A DNA stretch of 13,418 nucleotides, from the NCBI RefSeq assembly GCF_039523795.1, contig NZ_BAAAFZ010000054.1, forward strand, positions 1-13,418, given 5' to 3'. Below the pieces are notes generated by a model. The model was given only the letters and a program-made list of their open reading frames with translations. It was not told where the DNA came from and searched no databases. Origin of the DNA: Craurococcus roseus. GTDB lineage: Bacteria > Pseudomonadota > Alphaproteobacteria > Acetobacterales > Acetobacteraceae. Below are positions 7,163-13,418 of the stretch, piece by piece (position 1 is the first letter of the stretch; each line of letters starts with the position of its first letter). A program made the position numbers and the translations under genes.

Positions 7163-8418
7163 AGCCCTTCCTGGCCTTCCTCGCCGGCGCGGCGCTCGCC
7201 CTCGGCGCCACGGTGTTGGCGCCGGCGACACCGGTCGCCCTGCGCTCGGTCCTCGGCTTCTCCCCGCCGGTCCAGGCCGTCGCCCCGGCCCAGGCCGTGC
7301 CGCCGAAGACCGGCGGCGGGGGGCACGCCCACGGCTCCGGCGAGGGCCACGGCGACGAAGCCGCCGAAGGCGCCGTGCGGATGACGGAGGAGCAGGTCGC
7401 CGCCGCCCGGATCGAGGTGGCCGAGGCGGGCCCCGGCGCGGTCGCGCGGCGCGTTTCCCTGCCCGGGACCGTTGCCGCGAACGCCGACAAGCTGGCCCAC
7501 GTCCCGGCCCGGGTGGCGGGCATCGTCACGGCCCTGAACAGGCGCCTCGGCGACGCGGCGGCGGCCGGCGAGGTGCTGGCGGTGGTGGAGAGCGCCGAGA
7601 TCGCCACCACGAAGGGCGAGTACCTCGCGGCGCTCCGCACCACCGAGCTCGCCCGCACCACCTTCGAGCGCGAGCAGCGGCTGTGGCAGCGCAAGGTCTC
7701 CGCCGAGCAGGACTTCCTGAAGGCGCGGACCGACTGGGAGGAGGCGCAGATCCGCCTCGACCTCGCCCGCCAGAAGCTGGCCGCCATCGGCCTCGGCCGG
7801 GCGGAGATCGAGGCCCTGCCGCGCCAGCCCATCGAGGCGCTGCGGCGCCAGGAGGTGCGGGCGCCGATCGCCGGGAGGATCACCGCACGCCCCAAGTCGC
7901 TCGGCGACGCGGTGTCGGCCGAGGCGGAGGTCTACACGCTGGCCGACCTGTCCGCCGTCTGGGTGGAACTGGCGGTGCCCCCCGGCGACCTCGCCTTCGT
8001 CAAGGAGGGTTCGACGGTGCGCGTGCGCGGCGAGGGCGGGGCGGAGGGCGTGGGCCGCGTCGTGTTCCTGAGCCCGGTGCTGGACCCGGAAACCCGTTCG
8101 GCCCGCGCCGTCGTCGAGCTGCCGAACCCGGACGGGAAATGGAGCCCGGGCGGATTCGCCACCGCGTCCGTCGCCGCCGAGGAGCGGCGGGTGGACGTCC
8201 TGGTGCCGCGCGCGGCGGTGCAAGAGGTCGGGGGCGAGAGCGTGGTCTTCGTCCGCACGCCGGAGGGCTTCGAGAAGCGCGAGGTGGTGCTCGGCCGCGG
8301 CGACCGGGAAGGCGTCGAGGTGGTCTTCGGCCTCGACCCCGGCGAGCGATACGCCGCCGGCAACGCCTTCGTCCTCAAGGCCGAGCTCGGCAAGTCCGAA
8401 GCCGAGCACTCGCACTAG
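7159..8418 (+). CDS. czcB: CzcB-type periplasmic adaptor (membrane fusion protein)
   Basis: A 419-residue adaptor linking the RND pump to the outer membrane channel. A hydrophobic N-terminal export or anchor segment (about 1-24) is followed by a His-rich stretch GGHAHGSGEGHGDE (His56, 58, 64), a probable periplasmic metal-collecting segment. Next comes the first half of the barrel-sandwich domain (VPARVAGIVTALNRRLGDAA), a coiled-coil hairpin (about 150-215, TTFEREQRLWQRKVSAEQDF and after), the second half (VRAPIAGRITARPKSLGDAV), then beta-barrel and membrane-proximal domains with SPVLDPETRSARAVVEL. These are typical of CzcB/CusB. It overlaps czcC by four bases and is followed 12 nt later by czcA. 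The order C-B-A is standard for this operon type. Confidence 0.93.
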   Translation: MKPFLAFLAGAALALGATVLAPATPVALRSVLGFSPPVQAVAPAQAVPPKTGGGGHAHGSGEGHGDEAAEGAVRMTEEQVAAARIEVAEAGPGAVARRVSLPGTVAANADKLAHVPARVAGIVTALNRRLGDAAAAGEVLAVVESAEIATTKGEYLAALRTTELARTTFEREQRLWQRKVSAEQDFLKARTDWEEAQIRLDLARQKLAAIGLGRAEIEALPRQPIEALRRQEVRAPIAGRITARPKSLGDAVSAEAEVYTLADLSAVWVELAVPPGDLAFVKEGSTVRVRGEGGAEGVGRVVFLSPVLDPETRSARAVVELPNPDGKWSPGGFATASVAAEERRVDVLVPRAAVQEVGGESVVFVRTPEGFEKREVVLGRGDREGVEVVFGLDPGERYAAGNAFVLKAELGKSEAEHSH

Positions 8419-8430
8419 GGAACCGCCGCC

Positions 8431-11400
8431 GTGATCGCGCGCATCCTCGACTTCTCGGTCGCCCGGCGCTGGCTGGTGCTGCTGCTGGTGGCCGCCGCGG
8501 CCGGCCTCGGCCTCCGCTCCTTGCAGAACCTGCCGATCGACGCGGTGCCCGACATCACCAACAACCAGGTCCAGATCAACACGGTGGCGCCGGCGCTCTC
8601 GCCGCTCGAGGTCGAGAAGCAGGTGACCTACCCGGTCGAGACCGCCATGGCCGGCATCAAGGGCCTGCGGTCCACCCGGTCGCTCTCGCGCAACGGCTTC
8701 AGCCAGGTGGTGGTCATCTTCCGCGACGACGTGGACATCTACTACGCCCGCCAGCAGGTGCTGGAGCGCCTGTCCGAAGCTCGCGGGCTGCTGCCCCCGG
8801 GCGTCGAGCCGCGCACGGGGCCGATCTCCACCGGCCTCGGCGAGGTCACCATGTGGACGATCGACTGGGCGCCGCGGCGGGAGGGCGACACGGTCCGCGA
8901 CGGGCGGCCGGGTTGGCAGGCGGACGGCAGCTACACCACGCCCGACGGGCAGCGCCTGGCGACCGACCTGGAGCGCACGGCGTTCCTCCGCACCCTGCAG
9001 GACTGGGTGGTGCGGCCGCAGCTCCGCAACGTGCCCGGCGTCGCCGGCGTGGACTCGATCGGCGGCTTCGTGAAGCACTACCACGTCCAGCCCGACCCGG
9101 CGCGGCTGATCGGCCTCGGTCTGTCCTTCGCCGACGTGGCGGAGGCGCTGGAGCGCAACAACGCCAGCCGCGGCGCCGGCTACATCGAGCGCGGGGGCGA
9201 GGCCTTCGTCGTCCGCTCCGGCGGCCGGTTGGAGTCGATGGACGACATCCGGAACGTGGTCGTGGCGACCCGGGAAAGCGTCCCCGTGCGGGTGCGCGAC
9301 GTCGCCCAGGTGCTGGTCGGCCCGGAACTCCGCACCGGCAGCGCCAGCGCGAACGGGCAACAGGTGGTGGTCGGCACCGCCCTGATGCTGATCGGCGAGA
9401 ACAGCCGCACCGTCGCCGCGGCGGTGGACGCCAAGGTGCGCGAGATCGCCCGCGCGCTGCCCGCCGGCGTCCAGCTCCGCACCGTGCTGGACCGCACCGA
9501 GCTGGTGGACGCGACGATCCGGACCGTGGCGAAGAACCTGGCCGAGGGCGCGCTGCTGGTGGTGGCGGTGCTGTTCCTGCTGCTCGGCGACCTGCGCGCG
9601 GCGGTGGTCACGGCGCTCGTCATACCCGTGACCATGCTGCTCACCGCCACGGGGATGCTGGAGGCGGGCATCAGCGCCAACCTGATGAGCCTCGGCGCGC
9701 TCGACTTCGGCCTGATCGTGGACGGCGCGGTGATCATCGCCGAGAACAGCCTGCGCCACTTGGCGGAGCGGCAGCGCGCCCTCGGCCGGGCGCTCGAACT
9801 CCGTGAGCGCCTGGAAACGGTCGCCGCGTCGGCCCGGGAGATGATCCGCCCCTCGGTGTTCGGGCAGGCCATCATCATCCTGGTCTACGTGCCGCTCCTC
9901 GCCTTCGAGGGCGTCGAGGGCAAGATGTTCGCGCCCATGGCGCTGACCGTCATCATCGCGCTCGTGGCCGCCTTCGTCCTCTCGCTCACCTTCGTCCCGG
10001 CGATGATCGCGCTGGTCGTGGCGGGCAAGGTGAAGGAGCAGGAGGTCTGGCTCGTCCGCGGCCTGAAGCGCGCCTACGCGCCGGCCCTGCGCTTCTCGCT
10101 GCGCTTCCCCGTCCCGGTGGCCGGCGCCGCGGCCGCGCTCTTCGCCCTCTCGCTCGTGCTCGGCTCCCGCCTCGGTTCGGAGTTCATCCCGCAGCTCGAC
10201 GAGGGGAACATCGCCATGCACGCGATCCGCATCCCTTCGACCTCGCTCTCGCAGTCGCAGGCGATGCAGGTGCAGGTCGAGCGCGCCGTCTCCCGCTTCC
10301 CGGAGGTCGCGGTCGTGTTCTCCAAGACCGGCACCGCCGAGGTCGCCGCCGACCCGATGCCGGTCAACGTGTCCGACGCCTTCATCATCCTCAAGCCGCG
10401 CGGGCAGTGGCCCGACCCGGACCTGCCCAAAGCGGAGCTGGTCCGACGCATCGAGGAGGCGGTGCGGCGCCTGCCCGGCAACAGCTACGAATTCACCCAG
10501 CCGATCCAGATGCGGTTCAACGAGCTGCTGGCGGGCACCCGCGGCGACCTCGCGGTGAAGGTCTTCGGCGAGGAGTTCGGGCCGATGCTGGCCGCGGCGA
10601 ACCAGGTCGCCGGCGCGCTGCGGGGCGTCCCCGGCGCCGAGGACGTGCGGGTGGAGCAGGCGACCGGCCTGCCCTTCCTGGAGATCGCGGTGGACAAGGC
10701 GGAGATCGCCCGGCGCGGCCTGAGCCTCGCCGCGGTGCAGGAGGTGGTCGGCACCGCCATCGGCGGGCGCGAGGCCGGCTTCGTGTTCGAAGGCGACCGC
10801 CGCTTCCCGATCGTGGTCCGGGTGCCCGAGGCGGTGCGCTCGGACATAGAGGCGCTGCGGAACCTGCCCGTGGCCTTGCCCGGGGTGGGCCGGGCGGGGG
10901 GCGCGGCGACGGTGCCGCTGCGCAGCCTCGCCGCCTTCCGCCTCACCGAGGGTCCGAACCAGGTCAGTCGCGAGAACGGCAAGCGCCGCGTGGTGGTGAC
11001 GGCCAACGTCCGCGGCCGCGACATCGCCTCCGTGGTCGCCGACGCGCAGGCCGCTGTGGCGCGGGGCGTCCGGCTGCCCCCTGGATACTTCATCACCTGG
11101 GGCGGGCAGTTCGAGAACCTGGAGGCGGCGCGCAAGCGGCTCCTGGTGGTGGTGCCCGGCTGCTTCCTCCTGATCTTCCTGCTGCTCTACACGGCGCTCG
11201 GCTCGCCGCGCGACGCGCTGCTGGTGTTCAGCGCGGTGCCGCTGGCGCTCACGGGCGGGATCGCCACGCTCTGGCTGCGCGGGATGCCGCTCTCGGTGTC
11301 GGCCGCGGTCGGCTTCATCGCGCTGTCCGGCGTGGCAGTGCTGAACGGCCTCGTCATGCTGGACCGCGTCAAGCAGCTGCGCGGCGAGGGGTTGGGCCGC

Positions 11401-11721
11401 GACGAGGCGGTGCGGCAAGGGGCGATGGACCGGCTGCGGCCGGTGGCGATGACGGCGCTGGTCGCCTCGCTCGGCTTCGTGCCGATGGCCATCGCCACCG
11501 GGGCGGGCGCGGAGGTGCAGATGCCGATCGCCACCGTGGTCATCGGCGGCTTGGTCACGGCGACGCTGCTGACCCTGGTTGTGCTGCCCGCCCTCTACGC
11601 GCGCTTCGGCAGCGCCGACCCCGCGCCGCCAGAAGACGCGGACAGTGCCAAGCCCCGGCCCGTGCCGGGGCCGGAGGAGCAAGCCCGGGCGCACACGCCG
11701 GAACCGGCCTCCGCCAAGTAG
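8431..11721 (+). CDS. czcA: CzcA-type heavy-metal RND transporter
   Basis: A 1096-residue inner-membrane proton/metal antiporter of the HME-RND family. It has the usual N-terminal helix and porter start (RILDFSVARRWLVLLLVAAA, then LPIDAVPDITNNQVQI). In TM4 the motif DFGLIVDGAVIIAEN carries Asp425, Asp431 and Glu438, a constant 23 beyond CzcA of Cupriavidus (402, 408, 415). This DFGxxxDGA form marks the Zn/Co/Cd class, not the Cu/Ag class. The second half includes GSEFIPQLDEGNIAMHAIR, a GGQFENLEAARKRL stretch and the C-terminal helices. The offset fits extra residues around 147-191 in the porter domain. GTG 8431 starts 12 nt after czcB, with only AGGGAA as a weak SD. A hydrophilic proline-rich tail ends the protein. 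Confidence 0.95.
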   Translation: MIARILDFSVARRWLVLLLVAAAAGLGLRSLQNLPIDAVPDITNNQVQINTVAPALSPLEVEKQVTYPVETAMAGIKGLRSTRSLSRNGFSQVVVIFRDDVDIYYARQQVLERLSEARGLLPPGVEPRTGPISTGLGEVTMWTIDWAPRREGDTVRDGRPGWQADGSYTTPDGQRLATDLERTAFLRTLQDWVVRPQLRNVPGVAGVDSIGGFVKHYHVQPDPARLIGLGLSFADVAEALERNNASRGAGYIERGGEAFVVRSGGRLESMDDIRNVVVATRESVPVRVRDVAQVLVGPELRTGSASANGQQVVVGTALMLIGENSRTVAAAVDAKVREIARALPAGVQLRTVLDRTELVDATIRTVAKNLAEGALLVVAVLFLLLGDLRAAVVTALVIPVTMLLTATGMLEAGISANLMSLGALDFGLIVDGAVIIAENSLRHLAERQRALGRALELRERLETVAASAREMIRPSVFGQAIIILVYVPLLAFEGVEGKMFAPMALTVIIALVAAFVLSLTFVPAMIALVVAGKVKEQEVWLVRGLKRAYAPALRFSLRFPVPVAGAAAALFALSLVLGSRLGSEFIPQLDEGNIAMHAIRIPSTSLSQSQAMQVQVERAVSRFPEVAVVFSKTGTAEVAADPMPVNVSDAFIILKPRGQWPDPDLPKAELVRRIEEAVRRLPGNSYEFTQPIQMRFNELLAGTRGDLAVKVFGEEFGPMLAAANQVAGALRGVPGAEDVRVEQATGLPFLEIAVDKAEIARRGLSLAAVQEVVGTAIGGREAGFVFEGDRRFPIVVRVPEAVRSDIEALRNLPVALPGVGRAGGAATVPLRSLAAFRLTEGPNQVSRENGKRRVVVTANVRGRDIASVVADAQAAVARGVRLPPGYFITWGGQFENLEAARKRLLVVVPGCFLLIFLLLYTALGSPRDALLVFSAVPLALTGGIATLWLRGMPLSVSAAVGFIALSGVAVLNGLVMLDRVKQLRGEGLGRDEAVRQGAMDRLRPVAMTALVASLGFVPMAIATGAGAEVQMPIATVVIGGLVTATLLTLVVLPALYARFGSADPAPPEDADSAKPRPVPGPEEQARAHTPEPASAK

Positions 11722-11731
11722 CGGAGCGGCT

Positions 11732-11921
11732 TCAGGCCTCGTCCGCCGGGCGTGGCGTTGGCCGCAGCAGCCGCCGCGCACCCTCGGCGAGCCATCCGGC
11801 GGCGAGGCCGACGCCCGGGTCGAGAAGGAGCGTGCCGAGCGCGGCGAGCAGCGCGTCGTAGCCCGCGCGATCCTCGGTGATCGGGATCGGCTTGCCGATC
11901 GGCGCGCCGGCGCCGGCGAGG
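11732..11921 (-). pseudogene. 3' fragment of an unidentified minus-strand gene
   Basis: About 60 codons on the minus strand with nearly every third position G or C, ending at TGA (11734-11732). The visible product runs IGKPIPITEDRAGYDALLAA, then LGTLLLDPGVGLAAGWLAEG, ARRLLRPTPRPADEA. It has a plausible amphipathic or hydrophobic helix pattern, but I do not recognise the family. Upstream (toward 11922-11935) the frame runs into the antisense of the DUF411 fragment, so its natural 5' end is missing. It could be a chance frame in GC-rich DNA; codon bias and ending cleanly just after czcA favour a real remnant. Confidence 0.35.
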
Positions 11922-12194
11922 CGCGTGCTCGGCATCCCGGCCGACCTGCTTTCGTGCCACGCGGCGGCGGTCGGCGGCTACGCGCCGGAGGGGCACGTGC
12001 CCGCCCCCGCGGTCGAACGACTGCTGGCGGAACGCCCCGCCGGCGTCCGCGGCCTCGCGGTGCCCGGCATGCCGATCGGCTCGCCCGGGATGGAGGTGCC
12101 GGGGCGGCCCGAGGACGCCTACGACGTGATCGCCTTCTCGGTCGATGCGCCCCACAGGGTCTTCATGCGGTTCCGGGGCGGACGGGAGGCCTGA
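11922..12194 (+). pseudogene. 5'-truncated DUF411 family protein
   Basis: About 90 codons match the C-terminal two thirds of DUF411 (PF04214) proteins, small metal-resistance-associated proteins with a thioredoxin-like fold. Recognisable blocks are LGIPADLLSCHAA, VGGYAPEGHVPA, VERLLAERPAGVRGLAVPGM, PIGSPGME and EDAYDVIAFS. The N-terminal segment that in this family holds the CxCC-type cysteines is absent, and none of the forward frames between 11722 and 11921 supplies it. GTG 11877 or GTG 11925 could start translation, but the product would lack the usual N-terminal half. DUF411 genes often lie beside copper or divalent-metal efflux genes, which fits its position after czcA. It is probably non-functional. 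Confidence 0.72.
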
Positions 12195-12527
12195 CGCCGG
12201 CCGGCCAGGAGTCCCGGTAGTGGCGGAACCGAAGTTCGTTTCAGCGCGTCAGCGCGCGTATTCGATCCTGTTGTAGGATTGCCCCCGACCCGAATGCGAC
12301 CTCCGTGCCCGCGGCTGAGATGTCCGGTGTTGGTGCGCAAGCGGACACTGCCGGCTAGCAGCCGAGATGGGCGGTTATGAGACCTGTGCGCGGATGGCGC
12401 TTGCGCACTGAAAGTTGTTGGTTTTCGGCGACGTCGCCCTTGTTGGCCGCGACCGTTGGCGTTTGCGCCCGCTGACCCGCCCTCCCGGGGGCGCGGCGGG
12501 CGGCCGCGGACGGACTCCGGGCGTGGT
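12195..12527. other. Gene-poor stretch with inverted repeats, between the DUF411 and IS remnants
   Basis: I see no convincing gene here. Base composition is less GC-rich and less codon-like than the rest. It contains a direct repeat TCAGCGCG twice in tandem (12241-12256), a small dyad ATCCT-GTTGT-AGGAT (12265-12279), a six-base dyad TGTCCG/CGGACA (12321-12326, 12342-12347), and an 11-bp inverted repeat listed separately. It may hold the end of one of the decayed insertion sequences, but no IS end can be defined. Confidence 0.4.
12333..12408. repeat. 11-bp perfect inverted repeat
   Basis: GTGCGCAAGCG at 12333-12343 is the exact reverse complement of CGCTTGCGCAC at 12398-12408, with 54 bases between. 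The match does not extend further in either direction. The spacing is too long for a simple terminator; a recombination site, the end of a small mobile element, or chance are all possible. Confidence 0.5.
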
Positions 12528-12805
12528 TCACGCCGATATCGGCTCCAGCAAGCGCCAGCTCCGGCGCAGGTTGTAGGCGATGGCGGTGAGCCGGACCTGG
12601 AGCCCGGCCTTGGCAATGCCGAGCCAGCGCATCCGCCGCAGGCCGTAGCAGCGCTTGGCGGTGCCGAACACTTTATCGATGCGGCAGCGGATCCGCCGGA
12701 CGGCGGCGTTGTGCGCTTCCAGTCGCGCGAGCGCCCCGCCCCACGTGCCCGTGTGCACGACGCGAGGCGTGCCGCCCCGGGCGCGGATGACGGCCTCGGG
12801 TCTGC
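12528..12805 (-). pseudogene. 3' fragment of an IS5-type DDE transposase
   Basis: The last roughly 90 codons of a DDE transposase read on the minus strand, ending at the TGA complementary to 12528-12530. The conserved C-terminal block is clear: AVRRIRCRIDKVFGTAKRCY, then GLRRMRWLGIAKAGLQVRLT, AIAYNLRRSWRLL, with the DDE glutamate position held by the RCRIDKVFG segment (Asp instead of the usual Glu). Upstream it is cut at about 12800-12812, where sequence becomes IS110-like on the other strand. About two thirds of a normal transposase, including the first two catalytic acids, is missing. IS5 family is the best call; IS1182-like is the alternative. Confidence 0.75.
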
Positions 12806-12810
12806 TGCCC

Positions 12811-13100
12811 GCGCGCTTCCACAGCCCAGGCGCGCTCGCCGCCCATCTCGGCGTCGTCCCGGCCCTGCGCCAGTCGGGCAAGCGCAATCCCGCCCGCGCC
12901 GCCGCCACCCGCTTCGGCAACGCCAGGCTGCGCACCGCGCTCTGGATGCCAACCCTCAGCGCCGTCCGCCGCAACCCGTGGCTGCGCGCCTTCTACGAAC
13001 GCCTCCGAACCGCAGGAAAGCCGCCCAAGCTCGCCCTCTACACCACCGCCAAAAACTCAAGCCCTTCGCCAATACCACAGAGCAGGCGCGGGCGGCGTAG
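12811..13100 (+). pseudogene. 3' fragment of an IS110-family transposase, frameshifted
   Basis: The C-terminal recombinase domain (Tnp_20/IS116-IS110-IS902) of an IS110-family enzyme. It reads RFHSPGALAAHLGVVPALRQ, SGKRNPARAA, TRFGNARLRTALWMPTLSAV, then RRNPWLRAFYERLRTAGKPP. The serine in RQSGK is in the position of the conserved IS110 serine. The N-terminal DEDD RuvC-like domain is absent. After PPKLALYTTAK the frame breaks at an A5 run (13051-13055). Adding one base there continues KLKPFANTTEQARAA to TAG 13098-13100, which resembles the usual ending with an RKL..FAN motif. It abuts the antisense IS5-type fragment on its left. Confidence 0.8.
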
Positions 13101-13129
13101 CCCATCCAAAGCGAAGCCGCCCGCGCCTG
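13083..13129. repeat. 14-bp perfect inverted repeat (hairpin) at the IS110 gene end
   Basis: CAGGCGCGGGCGGC (13083-13096) and GCCGCCCGCGCCTG (13116-13129) pair perfectly across a 19-base loop. The left arm covers the last codons of the IS110 remnant, and the loop contains its stop codon (13098-13100). There is no T-run after it, so it is not a standard intrinsic terminator. It could be part of the IS right end or of a structured non-coding RNA encoded there. Confidence 0.6.
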
Positions 13130-13371
13130 TGGCGAGGACAGAAAGCCCTTGCGCGACGTGACGGTATCTCACGCCAGGCGAAGAGGTCGCGCTGTTCCCG
13201 CCGAGCGCCCTACGGGATGGAACGCGTGTCCGATCAACCCGGCAGCGCGATCGCCACCGCGGCGCCGGCGCCGGCGCCGTCGCCCGCCCGGGCCTGTCCT
13301 CTCCGGAGATTTCCAGCGTCGGGCAACCGAGGCCGACTTTCGGCCAGGTCCGGCGGCGTCGCATCCGCCGC

Positions 13372-13418
13372 TCATCCGATCAGGCCGAGGCTGCGGGCGA
13401 GCACATAGGCGGCCACGA
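13372..13418 (-). CDS. Possible C-terminal end of a gene running in from the right edge
   Basis: On the minus strand the last 14 codons before a TGA (13374-13372) read VAAYVLARSLGLIG, with G or C at every third position. The pattern could be the last helix of a LuxR-type HTH protein or of a membrane protein, but 14 residues are too few to assign. It is listed only because the window cuts it off. Confidence 0.25.
   Translation of the reverse strand, partial: VAAYVLARSLGLIG

Noticed and set aside
11652..11671. GCCCCGGC-CCGT-GCCGGGGC hairpin near the 3' end of czcA
   Set aside because: Perfect 8-bp stem, but it lies inside the coding sequence and has no T-run. GC-rich palindromes are common in this DNA, so it is not called a terminator.
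6964..11781. A very long open frame on the minus strand opposite czcC, czcB and czcA
   Set aside because: It is antisense to three well-recognised genes. It is Arg/His/Gly/Ala-rich with no domain; long antisense frames are expected where third positions are nearly all G or C.
13101..13371. Several short open frames on both strands after the IS110 remnant
   Set aside because: Low-complexity Pro/Arg/Ala composition, no SD or domain, and mutually overlapping.
1..13418. CRISPR array, tRNA, rRNA or riboswitch
   Set aside because: No regularly spaced repeats, and no recognisable tRNA, rRNA or riboswitch core, were found on either strand by reading.

Overview
This is a very GC-rich window (roughly three quarters G+C, with G or C at nearly every third codon position). 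It looks like a bacterial accessory or metal-resistance island. The protein families and the types of insertion-sequence remnant suggest a high-GC alphaproteobacterium, perhaps Rhodospirillales or Acetobacteraceae. That assignment is inference only; there is no rRNA or other marker in the window.

Region 1 (about 100-1645): the tail of a prokaryotic ubiquitin-like conjugation module. It consists of an E1-like ThiF adenylyltransferase followed, with an ATGA overlap, by a JAB/JAMM metallopeptidase. Such pairs occur in CBASS (Cap2/Cap3) and related bacterial ubiquitin-like operons. The E1 gene is broken: a perfect 23-bp tandem duplication (1002-1024 / 1025-1047) shifts the frame and places a stop at 1027-1029, so the second zinc CxxC is lost. 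The 5' part, where an E2 domain would be expected, cannot be read in frame past a stop at 97-99. The JAB gene is intact, with a complete JAMM motif.

Region 2 (1929-11721): a complete divalent-metal detoxification locus. A MerR-family sensor on the minus strand, with a CadR/PbrR-like Cys triad, diverges from a six-gene plus-strand cluster. That cluster encodes a P1B-2 type Zn/Cd/Pb-exporting ATPase, two small His/Cys-bearing exported or membrane proteins, and a CzcCBA-type tripartite RND efflux system. Between the sensor and the ATPase lies a promoter with the 19-bp spacer and dyad typical of MerR activation. The ATPase would move metal from cytoplasm to periplasm and CzcCBA from periplasm (or cytoplasm) out of the cell; the two small proteins are candidate periplasmic metal-binding partners.

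Region 3 (11722-13418): a scarred boundary. It holds two oppositely oriented gene fragments that both lost their 5' ends at one junction near 11920 (an unidentified minus-strand gene and a DUF411 gene). It then has a gene-poor stretch with inverted repeats, and an IS5-type transposase 3' fragment (minus) abutting an IS110-family transposase 3' fragment (plus) that carries a further frameshift. A strong 14-bp inverted repeat follows, and possibly the last codons of a minus-strand gene at the right edge. Repeated IS activity next to the metal locus fits horizontal acquisition and later decay of the flanks.
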